A DNA stretch of 64,000 bases from CBDFNC01 sp965249895 (GCA_965249895.1 CBDFNC010000001.1:558001-622000), one strand, 5' to 3'. Positions 34,737-43,042 are shown, numbered from the stretch's first letter. Notes: a model not told the origin generated them from the letters alone. Made by a program: numbers and translations.

Positions 34737-35435
34737 ATGAACCGCAAGGCGCTTATAAACGCAGTTAAATATATCATTTTAGACAATGCGAAACCCAGCA
34801 GGATCTGGGTTTATGGCAGCGAAGCCTTGGGCGGCGCCGAAGTAAACAGTGACATAGATATCGCGTTTATTGATGAGTCAAAACCAGACCTAGGGTTGTT
34901 AAAAACTAAAATAGAGCAGCTGCCGACCCTGATTAAAGTAGACGTAGTAAACCTTAACGGTTGTGAAGACCGCTTCATTGGTCGAGTAAAAGCAACAGGC
35001 AAGGTGATTTATAGCGCCAGTAAACCCTTGCGGGCGGAAGACGCGGTCTTCAATTTTGGCCGCGCACTTACCCGTTTAAATGAAAGCTTTGAAATTCAAT
35101 CCGAATTAACGGAAAAAGGCTTGGCGGATATCTATTTGGATGTATCTGTTAAGCGTTTTGAATTTACGTTTGAAATGTCCTGGAAGGCGATAACACGAGT
35201 GTTGGCTATGTTGGGCCTTGAAGCGAAAAATCCAAGAGCTTGTTTTAAAGAGGCGTTTCAACAAAAACTGATTAAGGACGAAGCTCTTTGGTTAGATATG
35301 ATAGAGATGCGAAATCTGTCCAGCCATACCTATGATGAAAGTGAAATGTATCATTTGGTTGGTAAGTTAGAGGCGTATATCAATGCCTTCTCACAGTTAT
35401 ATAACGAGCTACAGAAAGAGCTGGATAAAGCTTGA
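34737..35435 (+). CDS. Fused MNT nucleotidyltransferase - HEPN (HI0073-HI0074-like) protein
   Basis: A 232-residue fusion of two domains usually encoded separately. Residues 1-~105 are a minimal nucleotidyltransferase with the GSX10DXD motif (Gly27-Ser28... Asp39-Ile-Asp41). The rest is a helical HEPN-like 'nucleotidyltransferase substrate-binding' domain with RNLSSHTY (Arg192, His197, Tyr199), an exact RX4HXY as in HepT toxins. In separate HepT/MntA systems, MntA AMPylates the Tyr of this motif and silences the HEPN RNase; here antitoxin and toxin would be on one chain. It sits between rmlC and a second, split MntA/HepT pair. Toxin-antitoxin function is inferred. Confidence 0.87.
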   Translation: MNRKALINAVKYIILDNAKPSRIWVYGSEALGGAEVNSDIDIAFIDESKPDLGLLKTKIEQLPTLIKVDVVNLNGCEDRFIGRVKATGKVIYSASKPLRAEDAVFNFGRALTRLNESFEIQSELTEKGLADIYLDVSVKRFEFTFEMSWKAITRVLAMLGLEAKNPRACFKEAFQQKLIKDEALWLDMIEMRNLSSHTYDESEMYHLVGKLEAYINAFSQLYNELQKELDKA

Positions 35436-35502
35436 GTTTCTTAGTAAAAGGTTGAAGGTTTTAACCCACTTCTGTTGCATTGCAGCGTGATTGCGCCTTT
35501 GA

Positions 35503-35780
35503 CTAACTAGCATCCTGAATCGTCGATTCTGTCATTCCCTCGTACGTGGTGGTCCGACATCTGGATGGCCCGACACTCGGTTCAGCGGCTTTACCGCGTG
35601 CACGGAGTATGCTAAAAGGCACTAGACCGAGATGTCGGACCATACCAGGCAAGCTGACAATGATAGCGGAGGTTGTGATAGTGGTGGCTAATTATCAGCC
35701 ATAGTGCAACAACGCGTATTGAGCCCTAAGGGCACGCTAGAAAAATATATACGTTAGTGTCAGGGCGGAAACTAACTAGT
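35503..35780. mobile_element. Family B MITE-like element
   Basis: Begins TAACTAGCATCCTGAA and ends near TCAGGGCGGAAACTAACTAG. Internally TCCGACATCT (from 35553) faces CCGAGATGTCGGACCATACC (from 35627), and CAGGCAAGCTGACAATGA follows, all shared with the elements at 42545, 42740 and partly 52911. No coding capacity. A second left-end-like piece (CTAGTGTCCATCCTGAAACA) begins at 35775. Confidence 0.75.
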
Positions 35781-35824
35781 GTCCATCCTGAAACACAGGA
35801 ATAGGCAGGTTGACCTGTGTTTAT

Positions 35825-35935
35825 GTAGGAGTCGAATCCATCTCAGGGATGAGATGTTAAATGCAGGAATGTGCGTTTAGCGAACCTTGTGAGCACTGGC
35901 TTCGCCTTTTTACCTATAAAGAGGCATCCGCCCCA
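35825..35935. repeat. Family A palindromic repeat upstream of mntA
   Basis: GTAGGAGTCGAATCCATCTC, AGGGATGAGATGTTAAATGC, GAGCACTGGCTTCGCC, ATAAAGAGGCATCCGCCCC. It shares the CACTGGCTTCGCC core variant with the copy at 33954. Confidence 0.87.
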
Positions 35936-36018
35936 GTGGGCTCAAAAATTGTTACCCTTATAGCTGTTACTTAATGGCATTCTTTTCACCTGAACCTTTG
36001 ACTAAAAGCGTTTTACTA

Positions 36019-36408
36019 ATGAAATTTGAGAAGCGACTAAAAAAGCTCGCCGAAGAAACCAGCCAAATTGAAGTACTCTGGCTTTATGGTTCCCAGGCGA
36101 AAGGTAATGCAACCGAGCATAGCGATATAGATCTGGCTGTTGCCTTTAAAGACTATGAAGAGGATATTATCGAGCGTCGCTTGCGTCCGGAAATATTGGC
36201 GATAGAATGGCAGCAAGAACTTGGTTTAGAAGAAGGTAAACTGAGTGTTGTGGATATTAATCAAGCTCGGGTCCCCTTAGCATTAGAAGTTATCAATTGC
36301 CGGTATATTATATTGAGCAAAAACCAAGGCCGCCAAATGCTTGAAGAGCAACGAATTATGTCAATGTGGGAAATAGACCACCTTTACCATCAAAAACACT
36401 ATGGATAA
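36019..36408 (+). CDS. mntA: MntA-type nucleotidyltransferase antitoxin
   Basis: Minimal nucleotidyltransferase of 129 residues from the ATG at 36019. The catalytic GSX10DXD motif is complete: Gly24-Ser25-QAKGNATEHS-Asp36-Ile-Asp38. A further ATG at 35974 would add 15 residues encoded by a repeat-derived leader and has no ribosome site. The last 8 bases overlap the start of hepT, so translation is coupled. In Shewanella oneidensis MntA neutralises HepT by adding AMP to a Tyr; the same pair is seen here. It is the second MNT-HEPN module in 2 kb. Confidence 0.9.
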   Translation: MKFEKRLKKLAEETSQIEVLWLYGSQAKGNATEHSDIDLAVAFKDYEEDIIERRLRPEILAIEWQQELGLEEGKLSVVDINQARVPLALEVINCRYIILSKNQGRQMLEEQRIMSMWEIDHLYHQKHYG

Positions 36409-36856
36409 TAGCTATACGAGTTCGATGCGACAACATGTTGCTGAGTGCAAAACTGATCTGGAAATGCTCCATGAAATAATGCTTGAAAGAGAACTAAGTC
36501 GCTTCGAATACCGCGCTGCTGAACGATCTTTACAGGTATTGGTGGAAGCTTGCATAGGAATTGCAAAGCATTGGTCCAGGCAGTTGGGGCGTACTGTACC
36601 CGTTGACGCCTATAGCGCATTTCAGTTATTGCAGCAAAGTGGCGTGATTTCCGGAGATAGTGGCAATTGGCGGAAAGTCATAGGTATGAGAAATGCATTG
36701 GTGCATGACTACCTTAATATTGAACCTGATCTGATTAAGGCCGTGATTCGCGAGGGCCTATATAAAGAACTACTTGCTTTTACAGAGCAAGGTTTAACAG
36801 CGCTTACAGAGCAAGGTTTAACAGCGCTGGCCAAACATGGTTCTAATGAAATTTAA
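36401..36856 (+). CDS. hepT: HepT-type HEPN RNase toxin
   Basis: HEPN-domain (DUF86) protein of 151 residues. The active-site motif RX4HXY is RNALVHDY at Arg97, His102 and Tyr104, and Tyr104 is the position AMPylated in Shewanella HepT. It overlaps mntA by 8 bases, the usual order of this toxin-antitoxin pair being reversed or the same depending on genome. The C-terminus contains a perfect duplicated octapeptide, TEQGLTAL twice, from a 24-base tandem repeat. HepT acts as a ribonuclease when not modified. Confidence 0.9.
   Translation: MDNSYTSSMRQHVAECKTDLEMLHEIMLERELSRFEYRAAERSLQVLVEACIGIAKHWSRQLGRTVPVDAYSAFQLLQQSGVISGDSGNWRKVIGMRNALVHDYLNIEPDLIKAVIREGLYKELLAFTEQGLTALTEQGLTALAKHGSNEI
36782..36829 (+). 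repeat. In-frame 24-bp tandem repeat in hepT
   Basis: Two 24-base units, ACAGAGCAAGGTTTAACAGC plus GCTT or GCTG, encode TEQGLTAL twice. They differ only at the last base. A length-variable tract near the toxin C-terminus is possible. Confidence 0.9.
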
Positions 36857-36870
36857 AGTTTGGTTTCCGG

Positions 36871-36984
36871 GTGGCGCCTACAAGCTTCAATACTCCCCTC
36901 TTACATTACTGTCTGATTACGTCTTCAGCTAATCAGGCCTGCAGAGGAGGGTTTCCGTAGGCGCGATTAGCCGAAGGCGTAATC
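36871..36984. repeat. Family C inverted-repeat element
   Basis: Nested inverted repeats: GTGGCGCCTAC (36871-36881) faces CGTAGGCGC (36956-36964), and GATTACGTCTTCAGCTAATC (36914-36933) faces GATTAGCCGAAGGCGTAATC (36965-36984) with two mismatches. It lies between hepT and rmlB, is unrelated to families A and B, and is seen once. Confidence 0.7.
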
Positions 36985-37042
36985 GTGCAGATTGTTGCTC
37001 AAAAGTGGAAGCTACGTATTTTGAAAAATTTTAGGAAATAAA

Positions 37043-38131
37043 ATGAGTCGATTATTGGTTACAGGTGGTGCAGGTTTTATCGGCGCCAATTTCGTGCACT
37101 ACTGGTTGAAAAATTATCCCGCTGATCGTGTCGTGGTATTGGATGCATTAACCTATGCAGGCAACCCGCAAAATTTGACCGAGCTAAAGGAAAATGGCAA
37201 TTTACGTTTCGTAAAAGGCAATATCTGTAACCAGGAACTGGTTGAACTGCTGTTAAAAGAAGAAGAGATCGATACATTAGTGCACTTTGCTGCCGAATCC
37301 CATGTAGACAGGTCTATTACAGGTCCAGATGCTTTTATTGAAGCCAATGTAATTGGTACTCATAGCCTGTTAAAAGCAGCACGTGCAATTTGGCTGGCAA
37401 ATCCCGAGAATCCAAAACCACATCGATTCCATCACGTCAGCACGGACGAAGTATATGGTACACTGTCAGCGACAGATCCAGCTTTCACCGAAGATACTGC
37501 TTACGCACCAAATTCACCGTATTCTGCCAGTAAAGCGGCTTCTGACCACTTGGTGCGTGCTTATAACGAAACCTACGGTTTGCAGGTAACCACAAGTAAC
37601 TGCTCGAATAACTATGGTTTTTACCATTTCCCAGAGAAACTTATTCCCCTTTGTCTGACCAATATCCTGGATGCTAAGGCATTACCAATTTACGGTGACG
37701 GTAAGCAGATCCGTGACTGGTTATATGTAGAAGATCACTGTCGTGGTATCGATATGGTGATCAAACAGGGCCGTATCGGAGAAACCTATAACATAGGTGG
37801 CGTTAACGAGTGGCAGAATATCGACATAGTTAACCTGTTATGCGAAGTCGTTGATAAACGTTTTGCCGATAACCCAGAGCTTGCTAAACAGTTCCCGAAT
37901 TCGCCTGCGGCTAACGGCCAGAGCAAGTCGCTGATCACTTATGTAGAAGACAGGGCTGGCCATGACCGCCGCTATGCAGTTGCTACCGATAAAATTCATG
38001 CTGAACTGGGCTACGAGCCAGCGGAAACATTTGCCACAGGCATAGAAAAAACCATCGATTGGTACCTGGCCAATGAGCAGTGGTGGCGCGCAGTGCAAGA
38101 TGGTAGTTACCAGTCGGGCAACGATTTATGA
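37043..38131 (+). CDS. rmlB: dTDP-glucose 4,6-dehydratase
   Basis: NAD-dependent extended short-chain dehydrogenase of 362 residues; converts dTDP-glucose to dTDP-4-keto-6-deoxyglucose, the branch point for rhamnose and for 3-amino sugars. Motifs: VTGGAGFIGANFVHYW, HFAAESHVDRSITGP, the catalytic VSTDEVYG region and YSASKAASDHLVRAY (YxxxK), and TSNCSNNYGFYHFPEKLIPL. The ATG has AGGAAAT upstream. Its stop overlaps the next start by one base (ATGA), linking it to the ABC permease gene. Confidence 0.97.
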   Translation: MSRLLVTGGAGFIGANFVHYWLKNYPADRVVVLDALTYAGNPQNLTELKENGNLRFVKGNICNQELVELLLKEEEIDTLVHFAAESHVDRSITGPDAFIEANVIGTHSLLKAARAIWLANPENPKPHRFHHVSTDEVYGTLSATDPAFTEDTAYAPNSPYSASKAASDHLVRAYNETYGLQVTTSNCSNNYGFYHFPEKLIPLCLTNILDAKALPIYGDGKQIRDWLYVEDHCRGIDMVIKQGRIGETYNIGGVNEWQNIDIVNLLCEVVDKRFADNPELAKQFPNSPAANGQSKSLITYVEDRAGHDRRYAVATDKIHAELGYEPAETFATGIEKTIDWYLANEQWWRAVQDGSYQSGNDL

Positions 38132-38937
38132 TAAGGCGAGTACTTACGCCTTTTACTTGTTTATGGGCCAACCGTGTGTTGGCTCAAAATTTGGTGAAAA
38201 GAGACATAAGTGGACGCTATAAGGGATCTTTTTTAGGCGTTTTCTGGAGCTTTGTTAACCCTCTATTCTTGTTAGCTCTTTACACTTTTGTTTTTAAATT
38301 CGTGTTTAAAGCAAAATGGCCAGATGTTGGAGATACAACCGCCGACTTTTCGATCATGTTATTTGCGGGTTTAATTGTGCATAGCATGGCGGCAGAGGTC
38401 TTAGGGCGGTCTTGCTCATTAATAATGGAAAATCCAAATTTTGTTAAGAAGGTTATTTTTCCATTAGAAATTCTCCCTTGGACCACGGTGATTTCTGCTG
38501 TATTCCACACGTCAATCGGATTTTTAGTCTTATTATGTTTTTTATTGTTTAGTGGTGGCAGCCTTTCTCTCACGGTATTACTTGTACCCTTTGTTCTCTT
38601 GCCATATGCGTTATTTTTACTCGGTTGTTCCTGGTTTCTGGCTGGGCTTGGGGTCTATTTACGGGATGTGCAGCAGTTAATGGGCTCTTTTATAACCTTA
38701 CTGCTATTTACCAGCACCGCGTTTTTTTCATTTGAGCATGCTCCGGAAGTCATCCGGCCATTTTTGTATTTAAACCCTTTGAGCCAGATCATTGAGGGAA
38801 TGCGTGATGTAGTTATCTATGGTCGATTACCAGATTTAGTTGCTATGGCGGTGTACTATCTCTTTTCACTCATTTTTATGTGTTTTGGATTTATTTGGTT
38901 CCAAAAAACCCGTAAAGGTTTTGCGGACGTAATGTAG
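38128..38937 (+). CDS. wzm: ABC-2 type polysaccharide/O-antigen export permease
   Basis: Six-helix membrane subunit of an ABC O-antigen exporter, 269 residues. The N-terminal RRVLTPFTCLWANRVLAQNL, the YKGSFLGVFWSFVNPLFLLALY block and the later FFSFEHAPEVIRPFLYLNPLSQIIEGMRDV are diagnostic of Wzm/KpsM-like permeases. Start overlaps the rmlB stop, and gspE starts 6 bases after its stop. Its ATPase partner is not adjacent; two candidate Wzt genes lie at 51632 and 54267. It would move the finished lipid-linked polysaccharide across the inner membrane. Confidence 0.93.
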   Translation: MIRRVLTPFTCLWANRVLAQNLVKRDISGRYKGSFLGVFWSFVNPLFLLALYTFVFKFVFKAKWPDVGDTTADFSIMLFAGLIVHSMAAEVLGRSCSLIMENPNFVKKVIFPLEILPWTTVISAVFHTSIGFLVLLCFLLFSGGSLSLTVLLVPFVLLPYALFLLGCSWFLAGLGVYLRDVQQLMGSFITLLLFTSTAFFSFEHAPEVIRPFLYLNPLSQIIEGMRDVVIYGRLPDLVAMAVYYLFSLIFMCFGFIWFQKTRKGFADVM

Positions 38938-38943
38938 GTTGTC

Positions 38944-40611
38944 ATGGCGAAAAAACTTGGAGAGCTTCTCATTGAAGCTGGTTTTATCCAGCAAGAAGAG
39001 CTGGATAAAGCGTTAAAAATACAAGAGTCGGTTGGGGGAAGGTTGGGAGCAGTGCTGATCCGTATCGGTGCTGTATCGGAAGACAGTTTGCTACAGGTTC
39101 TTTCGCCGCAGCTGGATGTACCTATATTGCTTCCTCAGCATCATTTACCTGATGATCCAACTCTATTTTCGTTCTTAAGCCAGAGTAAAATTAAGTTCGA
39201 TTGGTTTATCGACCAAGGCGTGGTTATCTGGCCTATCGACGACAATACCTTAGGCATGACAGCGAAGGATATTTTTGCTGAATCACTATTTGAGACCCTT
39301 GCTTATTTTTACCCGGAGCTAGAAGTTGAATGTTATTTACCAAGAACACAAGACTTGGACAAAATGCTCGACTTTATGAAGAAAGAGAAAGCGGTAGAGG
39401 CGCTCTTCTCGGGTGATGAGTCGAAGCAGTTAAGGGAGCTGGCTGAAGAAGCACCGGTCATAGAGTTGGTGAATAACATAATGGCTCAGGCCATTGATGC
39501 TGAATCATCCGATATTCATGTTGAGCCCAGTGAGGAGACTTTTGCTATACGCTTTCGGGTGGATGGCTTACTGCAAACCAAACTAATACAACCTGCTGAA
39601 CGATTCCCCGCTGTTGCATCAAGGATTAAGCTAATTTCCGGTATTGATATTGCCGAGCGAAGATTACCCCAGGATGGGCGAATTACCACTCGTGTCAGCG
39701 GTAAAGAGATGGATATTCGTGTTTCTACCGCCCCTGGTGTTTTTGGTGAAAGTATTGTTATGCGACTCTTACCTAAAGAGCGCGATGAATTGTCGCTAGA
39801 GCTATTAGGCATGGAAGCTGACCATTTAGAGATGATGCGGGAGTGGTTAGCCGAGTCCAATGGTATTGTTCTGGTAACCGGTCCTACAGGCTCGGGTAAA
39901 TCTACCACCCTGTATGGTGCTCTTGAAGATGTAAATAATGGTAAGAACAAAATAATTACAGTTGAAGACCCGGTAGAATATCAAGTAAGCGGGATCACCC
40001 AGTTACAGGCGCATGCTGAAATTGGTTACACCTTTGCCAAGGCCTTAAGAGCCATATTACGACAAGATCCAGATATCATTATGATTGGTGAAATTCGTGA
40101 TTTAGAAACGGCTGAAATCGCAATTCAATCCGCATTGACGGGACATTTGGTATTATCGACACTTCACACCAATGACTCCATATCTGCTTTCACTCGCCTT
40201 ATTGATATGGGGGTTGAACCGTTTTTGGTCGCTGCGCCCATTCGAGGGGTGCAAGCTCAGCGTTTGGTAAGAAAAGTATGTCGCCATTGTGCGGAACCAT
40301 ACACTCCGCCAGGAAAAATATTAACGGAGCTAAGCCAGGTTCCCGCCGAGCTGATCGGCGACAAGTGGGTTAAAGCCAAAGGTTGTAAACATTGCCACAA
40401 TTCCGGCTACCGTGGTCGCATGGGAGTTTATGAATTGGCCAAGATGACACCAGAGCTACAGGATATGATAGTCAATGGGGCAAGCGTCAATGAAATGAAA
40501 GCGGTGGCTGAAAAGGATGGTTTTCGACCTCTCTTTCATGACGGCCTGATTAAGGCATCGCAGGGCAAGACCACTATCGAAGAAGTTCTCAGAGCAACGA
40601 GAAGCGATTAG
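38944..40611 (+). CDS. gspE: Type II secretion ATPase GspE
   Basis: Cytoplasmic hexameric ATPase of 555 residues that powers the type II secretion pseudopilus. An N-terminal MshEN-like domain (KLGELLIEAGFIQQEELDKAL) precedes the GspE core: DIHVEPSEE, RFRVDGLLQ, Walker A TGPTGSGKSTTLYGAL, Asp box ITVEDPVEYQ, Walker B IGEIRDLETAEIA and His box LSTLHTNDS. The zinc-binding CRHC...CKHC motif of GspE is present. It starts a cluster in the order E-F-G-H-I-J-K-L-M-C-D, directly behind the O-antigen permease. Confidence 0.96.
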   Translation: MAKKLGELLIEAGFIQQEELDKALKIQESVGGRLGAVLIRIGAVSEDSLLQVLSPQLDVPILLPQHHLPDDPTLFSFLSQSKIKFDWFIDQGVVIWPIDDNTLGMTAKDIFAESLFETLAYFYPELEVECYLPRTQDLDKMLDFMKKEKAVEALFSGDESKQLRELAEEAPVIELVNNIMAQAIDAESSDIHVEPSEETFAIRFRVDGLLQTKLIQPAERFPAVASRIKLISGIDIAERRLPQDGRITTRVSGKEMDIRVSTAPGVFGESIVMRLLPKERDELSLELLGMEADHLEMMREWLAESNGIVLVTGPTGSGKSTTLYGALEDVNNGKNKIITVEDPVEYQVSGITQLQAHAEIGYTFAKALRAILRQDPDIIMIGEIRDLETAEIAIQSALTGHLVLSTLHTNDSISAFTRLIDMGVEPFLVAAPIRGVQAQRLVRKVCRHCAEPYTPPGKILTELSQVPAELIGDKWVKAKGCKHCHNSGYRGRMGVYELAKMTPELQDMIVNGASVNEMKAVAEKDGFRPLFHDGLIKASQGKTTIEEVLRATRSD

Positions 40612-40675
40612 GGCCTGTAAGCGACAAGATAGAATTTAAATATATCCGGTACTCAAAAAGAAACAGTAGACGCTA

Positions 40676-41866
40676 ATGAAATTTCAATATGAAGCTGTCA
40701 ATGCAGACGGCAAGCTAATTAAAGGTGAAATCGAAGCTGAAGTGGAAATAGAGGCTTTGCGTCAGCTTAGTAATCAGGGCTTGATCGTGGCAGATCTTGA
40801 AGCTCAAGAAACCAAAATTAAGCGACTGCAGCGAAAGCTAACACAAAAGGATATCCTGCTAGCTTTTCACGAGCTAACTACGTTGCTGGATTCCGGCGTT
40901 TCTATCGCGGATGCTGTGGACTCGCAAGCGCATGCGACTCACCATGCAGAGTTGAATCGAATTTTTGCCAGCTTGTCCTGGAGCTTGAGAAAGGGTGAAA
41001 GCCTTTCTCAAGCCCTGAAGCAAAGTAAGCTAAAGTTGCCCGACTATATGTTTAACCTGATTGAAGCGGGGGAAATGACAGGTAAGCTTGGCTATAGCTT
41101 ACGCCAAGGTGTCGCGCAAATGGAATATGAGCAGAAACTGTCTACAGAAATGAGAAATGCGCTGGTCTATCCGAGTATTTTGGTCTGTTCAGGCATTGGC
41201 GCAGTCTTGTTAATGTTTATTTTTGTCGTGCCTAAGTTTTCCAACTTGCTGAAAGATAGTGAGGACCTGCCATTTCTAGCATATGCAGTGCTTAATATCG
41301 GTATGTGGTTTAACAAATATGCCACTGAAATTGGGGTGATTGGTATTGTTGCTACAGTGCTGGCGGTGTATCTTTTTCGCCAGCCACAAGTGCAAACAGC
41401 GACAATGTCATTTTTATCGCGAATGCCGTTAATTGGCGACTGGCTGGCGGAAAGTGATACAGCACGATGGGCGTCTGTCATGGCGGCTATGCTGTCGAGT
41501 AAAGTTGACCTGTTGCGCTCACTGGAATTGGCTGTTCGAGGTGTGAAAATAACAGCACGAGAAAGCAAGCTCAGACAGGTAATAAAAGGGGTTAAGGCGG
41601 GTCAGACCTTAAGTAAATCACTGGAAGAGAATAGTGCGTTAACGCCGACAGGCTACAACCTGATCCGGGTTGGGGAAAAATCAGGTAAGCTACCCGAAAT
41701 GCTGGCATCATTAGCCAAATTATATGATGAAAGTAGCCGGGCGAGAATGAAAAGTGTATTGATAATGATTGAACCCCTGTCAATTTTGATCATCGGGGGG
41801 GTGATTGGCACCATTATCACGGGTATCATACTGGCGATCACCAGTGTAAATGATATGGCAATGTAG
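40676..41866 (+). CDS. gspF: Type II secretion inner-membrane protein GspF
   Basis: Assembly-platform core protein of 396 residues with two repeated GspF/PilC domains and three membrane segments. Visible blocks: LAFHELTTLLDSGVSIADAV, LIEAGEMTGKLGYSL, the first membrane helix ILVCSGIGAVLLMFIFVVP, GDWLAESDTARWASVMAAM, NLIRVGEKSGKLPEML and the C-terminal LIIGGVIGTIITGIILAI. It anchors the GspE motor and the pseudopilus. Order and spacing follow gspE (64 bp). Confidence 0.95.
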   Translation: MKFQYEAVNADGKLIKGEIEAEVEIEALRQLSNQGLIVADLEAQETKIKRLQRKLTQKDILLAFHELTTLLDSGVSIADAVDSQAHATHHAELNRIFASLSWSLRKGESLSQALKQSKLKLPDYMFNLIEAGEMTGKLGYSLRQGVAQMEYEQKLSTEMRNALVYPSILVCSGIGAVLLMFIFVVPKFSNLLKDSEDLPFLAYAVLNIGMWFNKYATEIGVIGIVATVLAVYLFRQPQVQTATMSFLSRMPLIGDWLAESDTARWASVMAAMLSSKVDLLRSLELAVRGVKITARESKLRQVIKGVKAGQTLSKSLEENSALTPTGYNLIRVGEKSGKLPEMLASLAKLYDESSRARMKSVLIMIEPLSILIIGGVIGTIITGIILAITSVNDMAM

Positions 41867-41888
41867 AGCCTGCCGTTGCAAACTTGTC

Positions 41889-41920
41889 TGGTATGGTCCG
41901 ACATCTCGGTCCAGTGGCTT
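41889..41920. repeat. Fragment of family B element
   Basis: TGGTATGGTCCGACATCTCG followed by GTCCAGTGGCTT matches the inner arm of the B elements at 35503 and 42545. It lies between gspF and gspG. Confidence 0.7.
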
Positions 41921-42026
41921 TGGGTGGGAAAGCTGAATAGTTACGTGAAAAGAAATAAGATACAGCCAAGAAAGGTGGTATCAAATCACTAATGGAATGA
42001 GTCACTCTATATTCTGGGAAATTTTA

Positions 42027-42467
42027 ATGTTTAAGCGGTTACAAGCAAAAAGAAAACAACAGGGGTTTACCCTTATTGAATTACTCGTTGTGCTGGTTAT
42101 TTTAGGGATGTTAGCAGGGCTAGTTGGACCAAGACTTTTTGGCAAAGTAGACAGCTCTAAAGTCAAAACGGCTGAAACCCAGGTGAAAATGCTAAGGGGC
42201 GCATTGCAAACGTTTCGATTGGATGTGGGTGCCTACCCGACAACGGAACAAGGTCTGCAATCTTTGGTAAAAGTATCAACGGGTATAGGAGATGTGTGGC
42301 AAGGCCCGTACCTGGCCGACGAACTACCAAAAGACCCTTGGAATAAAGACTATCAATATCAGGGCGGCGTCGACAATCTTCAAGGTTTTGCTCTCTACTC
42401 CTTTGGTGCCGATGGAAAACCTGGTGGTGAAGGTATCAATGCAGAAGTGGGTTACCTACCGAAGTAG
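42027..42467 (+). CDS. gspG: Major pseudopilin GspG
   Basis: Major pseudopilin of 146 residues. After a short leader the prepilin peptidase site is QQG/FTLIELLVVLVIL with Glu at position +5. The conserved TTEQGLQSL and DPWNKDYQYQ segments and the C-terminal FALYSFGADGKPGGEG loop, which binds calcium in homologues, are all present. The ATG at 42027 gives a normal 16-residue leader; an ATG 30 bases earlier lacks support. No prepilin peptidase is in the window, so the type IV pilus PilD would have to process it. Confidence 0.95.
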   Translation: MFKRLQAKRKQQGFTLIELLVVLVILGMLAGLVGPRLFGKVDSSKVKTAETQVKMLRGALQTFRLDVGAYPTTEQGLQSLVKVSTGIGDVWQGPYLADELPKDPWNKDYQYQGGVDNLQGFALYSFGADGKPGGEGINAEVGYLPK

Positions 42468-42544
42468 AATAATTACCAACGTTTAGGTTTTCGTACTTGC
42501 TGTCGTCATTCCGTACAAGTGATAATTCGACCTCGTGGCGGCCA

Positions 42545-42739
42545 TAAATATTGCTAGTTTCCGCCTAGAAACGCTGCCTTGTCATTCTCGCGCGCACGGT
42601 AGTCCGACATCTCGGAATCCAGCGGCTTTACCGCGACCCCGATGTACTCTAAAAGGCACTGGGCCGAGATGTCGGACCATACCAGGAAATCTGACGATGA
42701 CATATTCTGACTCCCGTAGGTTGGTTTCAAGTTGATAAC
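42545..42739. mobile_element. Family B MITE-like element, older copy
   Basis: Left part TTGCTAGTTTCCGCCTAGAA then ACGCTGCCTTGTCATTC; inside, TCCGACATCTCGG (42603-42615) faces CCGAGATGTCGGA (42664-42676), followed by CCATACCAGG. It abuts the intact element that begins at 42740. Confidence 0.72.
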
Positions 42740-42974
42740 TAGCTAGTGCCCGTCCTGAAACGCTACCTTGTCATTCCCTCGCACGAGGGAATCCAGTGGC
42801 TTAACCGCGATCACGGAGCACGCTAAAAGTCACTAGATTGCCAGGCAAGCTGACAATGACGGGGATCGCTGGGATAGTAGTGACTAACTTTAGGCCGTTG
42901 CAAAACGGCAATTTTCGCGTTTTAAGAATATGACTGAAGAACGAATGTGTGTGTTTCAGGACGGGCACTAGCTA
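42740..42974. mobile_element. Family B MITE-like element with perfect 22-bp terminal inverted repeats
   Basis: A 235-bp element bounded by inverted repeats 42740-42761 and 42953-42974, identical over 22 bases (left end begins TAGCTAGTGCCCGTCCTGAA). Interior: CGCTACCTTGTCATTCCCTC, a CTCGCACGAG palindrome, GCCAGGCAAGCTGACAATGA. No open frame of note. The structure is that of a non-autonomous element moved by a transposase encoded elsewhere. Confidence 0.88.
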
Positions 42975-43019
42975 TGTGCAGCGACCATTGTGTAGTTATT
43001 AGATGGTCACTGATTTTCT

Positions 43020-43042
43020 GTAGGAGCCGAACTTGTTCGGCG
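43020..43042. repeat. Minimal family A hairpin
   Basis: GTAGGAGCCGAACTTGTTCG plus GCG: the outer end of family A with the perfect CCGAAC-TT-GTTCGG hairpin only. The same short version opens the copy that ends the TetR gene. Confidence 0.8.

Larger units (their letters stand above)
35436..36018. other. 583-bp interval made of repeat elements
   Basis: Between the MNT-HEPN fusion gene and mntA. It is filled by the family B element (35503-35780), a fragment of another B end, and a family A repeat (35825-35935) with its trailing GTTACCCTTATAGCTGTTAC block. An ATG at 35974 in frame with mntA lies in that trailing block. I see no gene. Confidence 0.7.
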
